DNA of 64,000 nt from Chryseotalea sp. WA131a (GCA_025370075.1 CP073016.1:3348001-3412000); one strand, 5' to 3'; counted from the first letter of the stretch, positions 8,146 through 17,387 are shown. The notes: generated from the letters alone by a model not told the origin. A program made the numbers and translations.

Positions 8146-11100
8146 ATGGGCGAAGGGATTCAACACATCAATCAAAAAGTAACGGCCTTCAAACGCAAGT
8201 ATTATCTCAACTTGTTCTTGCGAGGCTCTATCCTTACGCTCTCGCTCGTGCTCGGCTATTTCTTGTTGGCCACTGTATTAGAATACAACCTGTGGCTGGG
8301 CAAGGGCTTGCGATTATTCATTTTCGTCAGCTTCTTTTTGGTAGTGGCGTTTTGTTTGTACCTCTTTTTGCGCGAGCCGTTGCGCTGGTGGCTTTACAAA
8401 CGCGGCCTTGGCGAAGAAGAGAGCGCCAAAATGATTGGCAAATATTTTCCCACCGTGGGCGACCGGCTCCTGAATGTGCTTCAACTTTCCTCCACCCAAA
8501 ACCCAAGTGCCCTGCTCGATGCAGGCATCGCCCAAAAATCTTCTTCCTTCAAAGACATTGCTTTTGATACCGCCATCGACCTTGGCGAAAACAGAAAGTA
8601 TCTAAAATATTTTGCCTTGCCCACGCTAGCCATGGTGCTATTGTTCATCATCAACAAGGGCATTTTTACGCAAAGCACACAACGCATTGTTCAGTTCAAT
8701 CAAGAATTTTCGCCTGAGGCACCTTTCAAGTTTATGGTGGAAAATCCCTCGTTAGCCGCTTTCTTCAATGAAGATTTTACCTTGCAGCTTTCGTTGGATG
8801 GTGAAGCGCTGCCAGACGCGGTTTATATCAACAACGGCACCCAGCGCAGAAAAATGGAGAGCATAAGCGCTGGTCATTTTTCATATACGTTTGAGCGGTT
8901 GCAAAGCCAAGTAAATCTTCAATTTGAGGCGTCTGGCTTTTTTTCAAAGCCCGTGACAATTTCAATCATCAATCGACCAGAGGTAAACCAAATTAACGTA
9001 AGCCTTCAGTATCCGGCTTATCTGCAACGCAAAGCCGAGCAGCTGAGCAACGCTGGTAATTTAGAAGTGCCCGAGGGAACCAAAATCACTTGGAAAATCG
9101 GCACCCAGTATGCCACCAAAGCACAAATCAGTTTTAGCGATGGCACACCTAACAACATGCAACTGACAGACAATAATTCGTTTGGGTTTTCAAAAAACAT
9201 AAAAGACCCCGACCAATATTCGTTGGTGTTAGAGAACGAGAAGAGCAAAAACAAAGAACCGATTTCGTATTCGATAGCCGTGGTGAAAGACCTGTTTCCA
9301 CAAATCACGGTGGACAACTTGCGCGATTCTATACTTTTCAAAAATATTTTGTTGGGCGGTCAATTAACGGACGATTACGGTATCACCGAGCTAAAACTAA
9401 AATACCAAATTACACGAGGCAATCGCGAAGGCGCAGAAAAAGCAATCGCCATTCAACTTGCTTCGCGCAATCAGCAACAAAACTATTTCTATCAGTGGGC
9501 AGTTGATTCGCTACAACTAAAGCCAGGCGATAAAGTGAGTTACTATTTGCAGGTGTGGGACAACGATGGTGTGAATGGAAGAAAGTCTACACGCTCTGGC
9601 AATTATATATTTTCCCTTCCGGGGAATGAGGAGTTGGTTACGCAGATTTCGAAATCGCAACAGAAGACCGAATCTAAAATTGACGAAAGCCTGACGCAAG
9701 CCAAAGAGCTGAAAGAATCCATCGATGAAGCACAACAACGCCTTCGCGGAAAGCAAAATTTAGATTGGCAGGACAAAAAAATGCTGGAAGACCTGGTGCA
9801 ACAAAAACAAAAACTGGACAACGCCATCAACGACCTGAAAAAGGAAAACCAGTTGCTCGAGCAAAAGAAAGAAGCCTTCACCGAAGAGAGCGAACGCCTG
9901 AAAGAAAAATCAGAGCAAATACAAAAATTGATGAACGATTTGCTCGATGAAGAAACCAAAAAACTCTTTCAAGAATTAGAAAAACTACTGCGCGAAAATG
10001 CCGACCCATCACAAATGCAAAAGGTGTTGGATAAAATGAATCGTAAGGAAATTAATCTGGAGAAAGAGCTTGAGCGCACATTAGAGTTGTTTAAGCAACT
10101 GCAATACGATTACAAGTTTGAACAAAGTATCGAATCGCTGAAAGAGCAAATCAAACAGCAAGAGAAACTTTTGGAAGACACTAAAGAATTAGCGGGAGAA
10201 AAATCCAAAGACGATAAAGAAAAAGACGGAGACAAAAACAACGACCCATCAAAAGACAAAAACCCATCGAAAGAAGGTGAGAAAGGAAACGAGGGAAAGG
10301 ATAAAGACGGAAAACAAAAAGATGGTAAAGACGAGAGTGGCGATAGCCAAGACAAAGACTTAAAAGATAAAGCGGGCGACCAGCAAGAAAATCAAAAATC
10401 AGAAAAAACCAATGCCAACGACCTTTCGCAAAAGCAAGAAGAAATCAATAAGCAAACCGAAAAACTGAAACAAGAAATGAAAGAGTTGGAAGAAATGGGT
10501 GAAAAGCTCGACCAGCCCCAAGACTTGCCTGGCGATGAAAAATTCAGCCCTCTTCAACAAGAGCAGCAAAACAGCAAAGAATCACTCGATCAAAACAAGC
10601 CGAAGAAATCAATGGACTCACAAAAGAAATCCATCCAGCAAATGAAGCAGATGCAGCAACAAATGAATAGCATGCAAAACTCCATGGAGATGGAAATGGA
10701 CATGGCCAACTTAGAGAGTCTGCGCCAAATCCTCCATGGGCTTATCAAGCTTTCTTACGACCAAGAGGGGCTGATGAAAGATTTCAATCAGGTGCAGCAA
10801 TCCGATCCCAAATATGTGCAGCTTTCGCAGAACCAATTAAAGATAAAAGATGACTCTAAAGTGCTGGAAGACAGTTTGTTAGCTCTTGCTAAGAAAGACC
10901 CATTCCTAGGCTCAGTGGTCACCAAAGAGGTTTCTGAATTAAACGACCATTTGGATAAAGCTGCCTTGCAAGTGAAGGAAAGGCGTAAGTCAAACGCTAG
11001 CTCCGAGATGCAATTCAGCATGACGAGCATCAACAACTTGGCACTAATGCTCAACAGTCATTATGATATGATGATGAATGCCATGGCCAATGCCAAACCT

Positions 11101-11628
11101 GGAAAGGGAAAGAAGAAAGGCGGCAAAAGCTTATCGCAGATGCAGCAGCAACTCAATCAGCAAATCGAGCAAATCAAAAAAGGGGGCAAGCAGGGTCGTG
11201 AGTTGTCAGAAGATTTAGCCAAGATGGCAGCCGAGCAAGAGCGCATTCGCAGATCATTACAGGAAATGCAGGAGAAATTGAAAAAGGAGGGAGGAAAAAT
11301 CCCCGGTGGAGATTTACAGGGCAAGATGGAACAAACCGAGATGGATTTAGTTAACAAACAGATTACGGAGCAAACCATCCGCAGGCAAAACGAAATTATC
11401 ACGCGGTTGTTAGAAGCTGAGAAATCAATGCGTGAACAGAACCAAGACCAAGAGCGAAAAGGAGAAACGGCCAAAGACTATGCGAAAGAACTTCCCCGTA
11501 ATTTTGAAGAGTATTTAAGATTAAAAGAAAAAGAAGTAGAATTGTTGAAAACCGTGCCTCCTAAATTATTTCCTTACTATAAGAAAGAGGTAAGTGAATA
11601 TTTTAAACGGTTAGGTACAAAGGAATAA
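8146..11628 (+). CDS. DUF4175 family large membrane/coiled-coil protein
   Basis: A 1160-residue protein of the DUF4175 type. Two membrane helices lie near residues 25-75 and a third near 155-170, followed by an extracytoplasmic beta-rich region up to about residue 480 (KFMVENPSLAAFFNEDF, DYGITELKLKYQI). From about 500 to the end it is almost entirely helical and coiled-coil, extremely rich in K, E and Q, with a K/D/E/G low-complexity linker roughly between residues 685 and 765, and Q/M-rich stretches (MKQMQQQMNSMQNSMEMEMD) after it. It ends with a conserved-looking NFEEYLRLKEKEVELLKTVP segment. The family has no assigned biochemical activity that I know of; a structural or scaffolding envelope role is inference. 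It is 52 bp upstream of an RsbW-like ATPase. Confidence 0.82.
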   Translation: MGEGIQHINQKVTAFKRKYYLNLFLRGSILTLSLVLGYFLLATVLEYNLWLGKGLRLFIFVSFFLVVAFCLYLFLREPLRWWLYKRGLGEEESAKMIGKYFPTVGDRLLNVLQLSSTQNPSALLDAGIAQKSSSFKDIAFDTAIDLGENRKYLKYFALPTLAMVLLFIINKGIFTQSTQRIVQFNQEFSPEAPFKFMVENPSLAAFFNEDFTLQLSLDGEALPDAVYINNGTQRRKMESISAGHFSYTFERLQSQVNLQFEASGFFSKPVTISIINRPEVNQINVSLQYPAYLQRKAEQLSNAGNLEVPEGTKITWKIGTQYATKAQISFSDGTPNNMQLTDNNSFGFSKNIKDPDQYSLVLENEKSKNKEPISYSIAVVKDLFPQITVDNLRDSILFKNILLGGQLTDDYGITELKLKYQITRGNREGAEKAIAIQLASRNQQQNYFYQWAVDSLQLKPGDKVSYYLQVWDNDGVNGRKSTRSGNYIFSLPGNEELVTQISKSQQKTESKIDESLTQAKELKESIDEAQQRLRGKQNLDWQDKKMLEDLVQQKQKLDNAINDLKKENQLLEQKKEAFTEESERLKEKSEQIQKLMNDLLDEETKKLFQELEKLLRENADPSQMQKVLDKMNRKEINLEKELERTLELFKQLQYDYKFEQSIESLKEQIKQQEKLLEDTKELAGEKSKDDKEKDGDKNNDPSKDKNPSKEGEKGNEGKDKDGKQKDGKDESGDSQDKDLKDKAGDQQENQKSEKTNANDLSQKQEEINKQTEKLKQEMKELEEMGEKLDQPQDLPGDEKFSPLQQEQQNSKESLDQNKPKKSMDSQKKSIQQMKQMQQQMNSMQNSMEMEMDMANLESLRQILHGLIKLSYDQEGLMKDFNQVQQSDPKYVQLSQNQLKIKDDSKVLEDSLLALAKKDPFLGSVVTKEVSELNDHLDKAALQVKERRKSNASSEMQFSMTSINNLALMLNSHYDMMMNAMANAKPGKGKKKGGKSLSQMQQQLNQQIEQIKKGGKQGRELSEDLAKMAAEQERIRRSLQEMQEKLKKEGGKIPGGDLQGKMEQTEMDLVNKQITEQTIRRQNEIITRLLEAEKSMREQNQDQERKGETAKDYAKELPRNFEEYLRLKEKEVELLKTVPPKLFPYYKKEVSEYFKRLGTKE

Positions 11629-11680
11629 ACGTGCTGGGGATGAAGTCATAAAACCAAAAACAGTAAGGCAGAAAAGATTC

Positions 11681-12085
11681 ATGAAGAAAATCAATATTCA
11701 AATTCCCGCCCTTTCCGAAAACATTCGGATGATTGAAAGCTTCATTGATAATGCCAAGGAGAAATATCAGCTCAATGACGATATCTATGGCAACATCATG
11801 ATTGCCGTAACCGAAGCAGTGAATAACGCCATAAAACATGGCAGCCGTAGCGACTCGTCTAAAAATGTATCGTTATCGCTTGCATTGGCGGATGGGCTTA
11901 TAAAATTTAGGGTTGAAGATGAAGGCGCAGGTTTTGACTATCAGAATCTTCCAGACCCAACCTCAGCCGAAAACCTAGAGAAACCAGGTGGCCGCGGCAT
12001 CTTTCTGATGAAGCACCTAGCCGATGAAGTCGAGTTTGCAGAGAATGGCAAGGTTGTAGAATTGAGCTTTTATATGAATGCCTAA
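11681..12085 (+). CDS. ATP-binding protein, RsbW/anti-sigma-factor kinase type
   Basis: Small (134-residue) stand-alone GHKL ATPase of the HATPase_c_2 group, related to the serine kinases RsbW and SpoIIAB that hold sigma factors or phosphorylate STAS antagonists. The N box is AVTEAVNNAIKHG, the G1 box VEDEGAGFD and the G2 box GGRGIFLMKHLADEVEF; all are intact. It has no histidine phosphoacceptor domain and no membrane segment, so it acts in the cytoplasm. No RsbV/STAS or sigma-factor gene is next to it, so its partner is unknown. It lies between the DUF4175 gene and ybeY. Confidence 0.88.
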   Translation: MKKINIQIPALSENIRMIESFIDNAKEKYQLNDDIYGNIMIAVTEAVNNAIKHGSRSDSSKNVSLSLALADGLIKFRVEDEGAGFDYQNLPDPTSAENLEKPGGRGIFLMKHLADEVEFAENGKVVELSFYMNA

Positions 12086-12088
12086 AAA

Positions 12089-12118
12089 AATTGACAGTTG
12101 ACCAGCGGATTGTCAATT
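12089..12118. repeat. Inverted repeat between RsbW-like gene and ybeY
   Basis: AATTGACA and its exact complement TGTCAATT are separated by 14 bases. It fills most of the 42-bp spacer. It could act as a weak hairpin in the mRNA, but there is no T-run after it, so it is not a typical terminator. Confidence 0.45.
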
Positions 12119-12127
12119 GAATAGAAT

Positions 12128-12547
12128 ATGCCTATCCACTACTTCTATGAGCAAATTGATTTTAAAATCAAAAACCCTCGTAAGTCCTCTATCTGGATTG
12201 CATTGGTTGCTAAAGCGGAGAAAAAAGAGATTGGTGATTTAACCTATGTGTTCTGTTCCGATGATTATCTACTTTCCCTCAACCAGCAATTTCTAAAGCA
12301 TAACACCCTTACGGATATCATCACGTTTGATTACTCGGAAGGCAAAAAGGAACTGAGTGGGGAAATCTACATCAGCATCGACCGGGTAGCTGACAATGCC
12401 GCAAAATTCAAAACCGACTTTCAGGATGAACTTCATCTAGTAATGATTCATGGGGTTCTGCACCTTGCAGGCTACAAAGACAAGAAGACAGCCGAAAAAG
12501 CCCTGATGCGCAAAAAAGAAGAAGCTTGCCTATCTTTGCGCAAATAA
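12128..12547 (+). CDS. ybeY: Endoribonuclease YbeY (rRNA maturation factor)
   Basis: Single-strand-specific metallo-RNase that takes part in 16S rRNA 3'-end maturation and ribosome quality control. The core motif is HGVLHLAGYKD; the third metal ligand, His in E. coli, is Asp here, a variant that I recall as usual in Bacteroidota YbeY proteins and therefore not evidence of decay. LKHNTLTDIITFDYSE and GEIYISIDRVADNA are further family blocks. The length of 139 residues is normal for the phylum. It is cytoplasmic. The final codons overlap a possible TAnnTTTG box (TATCTTTG at 12531), and the two parS-like sites begin at its stop codon. Confidence 0.95.
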   Translation: MPIHYFYEQIDFKIKNPRKSSIWIALVAKAEKKEIGDLTYVFCSDDYLLSLNQQFLKHNTLTDIITFDYSEGKKELSGEIYISIDRVADNAAKFKTDFQDELHLVMIHGVLHLAGYKDKKTAEKALMRKKEEACLSLRK

Positions 12548-12562
12548 GTTTCACGTGGAACA
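12547..12562. promoter_or_regulatory. parS-like centromere site 1
   Basis: AGTTTCACGTGGAACA overlaps the ybeY stop codon. The widely conserved ParB-binding parS consensus is TGTTNCACGTGAAACA, with the TGTTCCACGTGGAACA form in some bacteria. This copy differs at the first base and at one base of the right half. The near-palindrome around CACGTG and the repetition 88 bp downstream make chance unlikely. parAB themselves are not in the window. Confidence 0.7.
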
Positions 12563-12634
12563 TATTGGGTTTGTAGGCAGGGCTTGAAGCCGTAAGTTTT
12601 TTTGAGCGGGGCCTGAAATGATTAATCTCGAATT

Positions 12635-12650
12635 TGTTTCACGTGGAACA
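12635..12650. promoter_or_regulatory. parS-like centromere site 2
   Basis: TGTTTCACGTGGAACA matches TGTTNCACGTGAAACA at 15 of 16 positions and equals the palindrome TGTTCCACGTGGAACA with one change. It lies 67 bp upstream of mnmG (gidA), the gene that borders oriC or parAB in many bacteria. It would load ParB for origin segregation and SMC recruitment. Confidence 0.78.
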
Positions 12651-12716
12651 TGTTCATTTAGAAACTTTCAATTGGTCAGAACAGCCTGTAGCTAAGTAAA
12701 TACGAGTAAGAACACA

Positions 12717-14579
12717 ATGTTCAAAGAATACAATGTCATAGTAATTGGGGCCGGTCATGCCGGATGTGAGGCAGCTGCAGCGGCTGCCAACATGGGGTCA
12801 AAAGTACTTTTGATTACCATGAACATGAACACCATCGCCCAGATGTCGTGCAACCCAGCTATGGGCGGGGTGGCTAAAGGGCAAATCGTTAGAGAAATAG
12901 ATGCACTGGGAGGCTATTCTGGAATTGTGTCTGATAAGTCGATGCTACAATTCAGGATGCTGAACCTATCAAAAGGTCCAGCCATGTGGAGCCCCAGAAG
13001 TCAAAACGATAGAATGCGTTTTGCAGAAGAATGGCGGTTAATGCTCGAAAGCACACCAAACGTAGATTTCTGGCAAGAGATGGCCACGGGAATAGTAGTA
13101 AAAGGAAATAGAGTGGTAGGGGTAAAGACCGCCTTAGGAATTGAGATTTCAGCGAAAGCGGTTGTTCTAACCAACGGCACATTCTTGAATGGCAAAATAC
13201 ACATAGGTGAAAAGAACTTTGGTGGAGGCCGAGCAGCTGAAAAGGCTGCGATGGGAATCACCGAACACCTGGTAGAACTGGGATTTGAATCTGGTAGGAT
13301 GAAGACAGGCACACCACCACGCATTGACGGCCGCTCACTTGATTATTCCAAAATGGAGGAACAAAAGGGTGATGAAAACCCAAGCAAATTCTCTTACACC
13401 GATACCGAGCCTTTGAAGAAACAGTTGAGCTGTTGGATTACGTACACCAATGAGTCAGTGCACAAAGAACTCGAAAAAGGCTTTGACCGGTCTCCAATGT
13501 TTCAAGGGCGCATAAAAGGACTTGGACCTCGCTATTGTCCTTCCATTGAAGATAAAATCAATCGGTTTGCTGAGCGTGATCGACACCAAATATTTGTAGA
13601 GCCAGAAGGGTGGAAGACAGTTGAAATCTATGTGAACGGATTCTCTACTTCTCTGCCAGAAGACATCCAATATTCTGCCATCACCAAGATCCCTGGATTT
13701 GAAAACGCCAAGATGTTCCGGCCAGGCTATGCCATTGAGTATGATTACTTTCCTCCCACTCAATTGAAGATGAGTTTAGAGACTCAACTAATTGATAATC
13801 TGTATTTTGCAGGTCAAATCAACGGCACAACCGGGTATGAAGAAGCAGCCTGTCAGGGCCTAATGGCAGGCATTAACGCGCATAATAAAGTAAACGACAA
13901 GGAACCACTCATTCTTAAACGGTCCGAGGCCTATATTGGTGTGCTGATTGACGACCTGGTGAACAAAGGCACACAAGAACCTTATCGCATGTTTACTTCG
14001 CGCGCTGAGTACCGGATTCTGCTCAGACAAGACAATGCTGACTTGCGATTGACGGAGACAGGACATAAGCTTGGTTTAGCCACTGATGAGCGATTAGAGA
14101 AATTGCTCGACAAGAAAAATGCCATTACTAATTTGCGGAAAGAACTGAGGGAACTTCGAGCTGAACCAGAGGTAGTAAATGCTCAGCTGCTGGAATTGGA
14201 CACCGCTACCATTTCAGAAAAAGTACCCGTTGAAAATCTATTGAAACGACCTCACGTGGGAATGGCCGAACTAAAATGCCTTGATCACACGCTAAAGGAA
14301 AAGTTAAGCAAGTATAGCGAGGAGGTTTTGCAGCAAGTGGAAATTGCAACGAAATACGAAAGCTACATTGAGCGAGAGCAAAAGCTAGCTGAAAAAATCT
14401 TGAGTTTAGACGATTACAAAATCAGACCAGACTTTGATTACGATAGAGTGAAAGCATTGTCATCAGAGGCAAAAGAGAAATTGAAAAAGATAAAGCCAGA
14501 AACGATTGGTCAGCTTTCTCGCATCAGTGGAGTGTCGCCTGCGGATGTATCAGTGCTTACAGTTTATATGGGAAAATGA
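12717..14579 (+). CDS. mnmG: tRNA uridine-5-carboxymethylaminomethyl modification enzyme MnmG (GidA)
   Basis: FAD enzyme that, with MnmE, installs the carboxymethylaminomethyl group on U34 of certain tRNAs. The N-terminal FAD-binding motif is VIVIGAGHAGCEAAAAAANMG, followed by SCNPAMGGVAKGQIVREIDALGG; the signature GPRYCPSIEDKINRF and GQINGTTGYEEAACQGLMAGINAH are intact, and the C-terminal helical domain that contacts tRNA and MnmE runs to residue 620. Length is normal. The 169-bp upstream spacer carries two parS-like sites rather than another gene. In many genomes this gene lies next to the replication origin, which fits the candidate oriC about 2.6 kb downstream. Confidence 0.98.
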   Translation: MFKEYNVIVIGAGHAGCEAAAAAANMGSKVLLITMNMNTIAQMSCNPAMGGVAKGQIVREIDALGGYSGIVSDKSMLQFRMLNLSKGPAMWSPRSQNDRMRFAEEWRLMLESTPNVDFWQEMATGIVVKGNRVVGVKTALGIEISAKAVVLTNGTFLNGKIHIGEKNFGGGRAAEKAAMGITEHLVELGFESGRMKTGTPPRIDGRSLDYSKMEEQKGDENPSKFSYTDTEPLKKQLSCWITYTNESVHKELEKGFDRSPMFQGRIKGLGPRYCPSIEDKINRFAERDRHQIFVEPEGWKTVEIYVNGFSTSLPEDIQYSAITKIPGFENAKMFRPGYAIEYDYFPPTQLKMSLETQLIDNLYFAGQINGTTGYEEAACQGLMAGINAHNKVNDKEPLILKRSEAYIGVLIDDLVNKGTQEPYRMFTSRAEYRILLRQDNADLRLTETGHKLGLATDERLEKLLDKKNAITNLRKELRELRAEPEVVNAQLLELDTATISEKVPVENLLKRPHVGMAELKCLDHTLKEKLSKYSEEVLQQVEIATKYESYIEREQKLAEKILSLDDYKIRPDFDYDRVKALSSEAKEKLKKIKPETIGQLSRISGVSPADVSVLTVYMGK

Positions 14580-14659
14580 TGATAGAGGAAAATAGGCACT
14601 TGACAGTAAGCAATAGGCAGCATTGCAGCACACCAAAACTATTTAGTTGAGAATTCCGA

Positions 14660-15550
14660 ATGGTTGAAACAATTTCCATTTGTCCACTGTGCAATTCAAC
14701 TTCACTTGAAAAGTTTTTGGAAGCAAAAGACTATACCTCAAGCAAAGAAACCTTCACTATTGTAAAGTGCATCAACTGTGAATTCACTCTTACCAACCCA
14801 CGTCCCTCTGCCACAGAAATAGGAAAATACTACCTATCTGATAAGTACATTTCCCACACCGGTGGAGGTAAAACCATATTTGACAAAGTTTATCTCACCG
14901 CCAGAAATTTCACATTGAAATGGAAGTTTGAACTCTTAAACAAGTATCAAAAAAGTGGCAACCTTTTAGATTTCGGCTGCGGCACAGGTGAATTCTTAGC
15001 TCACTGCCAGAGAAGAAAATGGAACATAACTGGGGTTGAGCCATCCGAAAACGCCAGAGTGAAGGCAGGCCAAAACATTGGCAAACCAGTAGCATCCAAT
15101 CTCAATGAAGTAGACAATGAACGATTTGATGCCATTACGCTATGGCACGTTCTTGAACACCTCCATGAATTAGAATCGGATTTAAGAAAAATAGTCGCCC
15201 TACTTAAAAAGGATGGCACTATTTTTATTGCTGTACCCAATCATCAATCGCCCGATGCAAAACACTACAAAAGGTTTTGGGCGGGTTACGATGTTCCCCG
15301 TCACTTATGGCACTTTTCAAAAGACACAATGAACCGGTTGTTTGAAAAAGTAGGATTACAAATGATTGAAATAAAGCCGATGAAACTGGATGCCTTCTAC
15401 GTAAGCTTACTAAGCGAGGCATATCAAAATCCACAAGCATCCAAATTAAGTAACGGCTTGACCGCTTTTGTACAGGGAGTAAAGTCAAATAGAGCCGCGA
15501 AGGTCCACAACAATTACTCAAGTCTCGTCTATATTGCGAAGCACGCATGA
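14660..15550 (+). CDS. Class I SAM-dependent methyltransferase with N-terminal zinc-ribbon-like motif
   Basis: A 296-residue methyltransferase. The N-terminus has two CxxC pairs (ICPLCNS and VKCINCEFTLTNPRP), typical of the Methyltransf_23 proteins that also carry the NPRP turn. SAM-binding motif I is LLDFGCGTGEFLAHC, and the following acidic loop is NITGVEPSENARV; ALWHVLEHLHELESDL-like sequence (TLWHVLEHLHELE) is the motif IV/post-IV block. It is cytoplasmic; the substrate is unknown. The stop overlaps the start of the following lipoprotein gene by four bases (ATGA), so the two are translationally coupled. Confidence 0.9.
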   Translation: MVETISICPLCNSTSLEKFLEAKDYTSSKETFTIVKCINCEFTLTNPRPSATEIGKYYLSDKYISHTGGGKTIFDKVYLTARNFTLKWKFELLNKYQKSGNLLDFGCGTGEFLAHCQRRKWNITGVEPSENARVKAGQNIGKPVASNLNEVDNERFDAITLWHVLEHLHELESDLRKIVALLKKDGTIFIAVPNHQSPDAKHYKRFWAGYDVPRHLWHFSKDTMNRLFEKVGLQMIEIKPMKLDAFYVSLLSEAYQNPQASKLSNGLTAFVQGVKSNRAAKVHNNYSSLVYIAKHA

Positions 15551-17169
15551 GAAATTTGATTTCAATAATCGCGATTCTGTTGCTAATCAGGTGCGCCAAC
15601 CAAACTTCACCTACGGGCGGGCCACAAGACAAAAAGCCACCTGTTCTATTGGAGTCCACTCCAAAAAACAATGAGAAAAACTTTAAGGCAAAAACCTTTG
15701 AGTTATCCTTTGACGAACTTGTCAAGCTTAAAAACGCAAATGAAGAAGTACTGATAACACCTTCATTGGGTAAAAAATCTAAAATCGTAGCAAAGAAAAA
15801 CAAAGTACTCATCACCCCCGAAAAGCCGCTTGAAGACAGTACGACCTACACTATTAACTTTCGAGATGCGGTGCAAGACTTGAACGAGGGAAATCCCGCA
15901 TACAACCTTCGGTTGGCCTTTAGCACTGGTCCAGAAATTGATTCCTTACAAATCTTCGGTTCGGTAAACGAGTTGTTCAAAGAGCAAATACCGGAAAAAA
16001 TCACCGTGGCACTCTATCAGCAAGATACATTCAATATCTTCAATCATACGCCCGTCTATTTTACAAGAACAGATGCCAAAGGAAGATTTAGCATCACGAA
16101 TTTGAAAGCGGGCAAATACTACATCTATGCATTTGAAGACAAAAGTCGAAATCTGAAAGTCGACAGTAAATCAGAAAAGTTTGGATTTCAAACACAGCAA
16201 ATACTTTTGGATGAAAAGAAACAAGACAGTATAAAAATTTGGCTTACTCGAGTCGATGCACGACCCCTGAAAATAACGAGTATCCGAAACACAGATAGGC
16301 AATCAAAAATAAAATTTAACAAAGCCATCGACAGTATAAACGTAACTGCAAAAGATTACGAACTGACCTACCAATACGCTAACACGCAAGAAGAAATCCT
16401 GATTTTCAACCCACCTAAAAAAGACTCGGTTCAAATAAAGATCGTTGCCATGGATAGCGTAGGTAATAAGCTCGACACAGTAAGCTACATCAAAATAAAC
16501 AACACAAAATTACCTAAAGAGAAGTTTACGATCCAATTAAACGAGCCGGTATACAATATTGAAGAACAACAAGCAACAATTGAAGGAACCTTCAGCAAAC
16601 CACTTGATGGATTTACCCTGGACAGCTTATTCATCCAATTGGATACTACGCAGTTTGTAGCGATAGATAAAAAAGATATTAGTATAGACCCTGTGAAACA
16701 TAAGATAAAAATCACCAAAACATTTACGCCACTTACTTCGAAAGACGAAAAAAGCAAAGCACCACAACCCATATTTATAGCAGGAAAAGGTAGCTTTATT
16801 TCCATAGAGGGGGATACGTCTAAATCAGTCGTATCCAACATTAAGATTTTAAAAGAAGATGAAATGGGTGCATTATCCATAAAAGTGTCCACTTCAATCC
16901 CTAACTATATACTCGAATTAATGAACTCGAAGGGAACTGTCATTAAAAAATTAAAAAATCCGAAAAATCACGTCTTCAAAAACCTAGTCCCTGATGAGTA
17001 CAAAATCCGCGTGATCATCGATACCAACAATAACAGAAAATGGGATATTGGAAACTTTGAAAAGAAAGTTGAAGCAGAACCAGTATTTCTCTACAAAACG
17101 ATTGACAAAAAATACAGCACACCAGTTCGAGCGAATTGGGAAGTTGGCCCACTAAATATTAAATTTTAA
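15547..17169 (+). CDS. Ig-like (SbsA/Big_5-type) domain lipoprotein
   Basis: A 540-residue lipoprotein with a lipobox-type signal (MRNLISIIAILLLIRCANQ, Cys16). After a Ser/Pro/Gly-rich linker (SPTGGPQDKKPPVLLESTP) comes an SbsA-like Ig domain (NFKAKTFELSFDELVKL...VLITPSL...LEDSTTYTINF), a carboxypeptidase-regulatory-like segment around residues 135-215 (FTRTDAKGRFSITNLKAGKYYIYAFEDKS), and further Ig-like beta regions. The family is common in Bacteroidota envelopes and has no known enzymatic role. The coding strand here is noticeably A- and C-rich. It follows the methyltransferase by ATGA overlap and ends at the edge of the candidate oriC. Confidence 0.85.
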   Translation: MRNLISIIAILLLIRCANQTSPTGGPQDKKPPVLLESTPKNNEKNFKAKTFELSFDELVKLKNANEEVLITPSLGKKSKIVAKKNKVLITPEKPLEDSTTYTINFRDAVQDLNEGNPAYNLRLAFSTGPEIDSLQIFGSVNELFKEQIPEKITVALYQQDTFNIFNHTPVYFTRTDAKGRFSITNLKAGKYYIYAFEDKSRNLKVDSKSEKFGFQTQQILLDEKKQDSIKIWLTRVDARPLKITSIRNTDRQSKIKFNKAIDSINVTAKDYELTYQYANTQEEILIFNPPKKDSVQIKIVAMDSVGNKLDTVSYIKINNTKLPKEKFTIQLNEPVYNIEEQQATIEGTFSKPLDGFTLDSLFIQLDTTQFVAIDKKDISIDPVKHKIKITKTFTPLTSKDEKSKAPQPIFIAGKGSFISIEGDTSKSVVSNIKILKEDEMGALSIKVSTSIPNYILELMNSKGTVIKKLKNPKNHVFKNLVPDEYKIRVIIDTNNNRKWDIGNFEKKVEAEPVFLYKTIDKKYSTPVRANWEVGPLNIKF

Positions 17170-17298
17170 TAAGAAAAGTTTTGAACAATTGATGTTGATA
17201 ACGTGAGAAGCATCCACACATAGACACAATTTTAGCATTCATCACGATCCAAATGGGTACAACTCCAAGATATGAACAACTCACGAACAGGCAACAAC

Positions 17299-17307
17299 TG
17301 TAGATAA
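17299..17307 (-). promoter_or_regulatory. DnaA-box-like 9-mer
   Basis: TGTAGATAA on + is TTATCTACA on -, one mismatch from TTATCCACA. It is two bases from a perfect box on the other strand, a paired arrangement common in origins. Confidence 0.45.
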
Positions 17308-17309
17308 CC

Positions 17310-17318
17310 TTATCCACA
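17310..17318 (+). promoter_or_regulatory. DnaA box (TTATCCACA)
   Basis: Exact match to the high-affinity DnaA box TTATCCACA inside a non-coding spacer. A single 9-mer match can arise by chance, but here it is accompanied by further matching or near-matching boxes within 180 bp. Confidence 0.6.
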
Positions 17319-17378
17319 TTCCACAAATTTTAGTTAATTGACTAAATTTAGAGCATATCAAGAGAAAGGAAAATAAAT

Positions 17379-17387
17379 TTATACACA
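17379..17387 (+). promoter_or_regulatory. DnaA-box-like 9-mer (TTATACACA)
   Basis: Matches the relaxed DnaA consensus TTATNCACA exactly, same orientation as the box at 17310, 69 bp downstream of it. Confidence 0.5.

Noticed and set aside
12128..12547. YbeY judged inactive because the third metal His is Asp
   Set aside because: The same change is, as I recall, normal in Bacteroidota YbeY proteins, so it is not evidence of decay.
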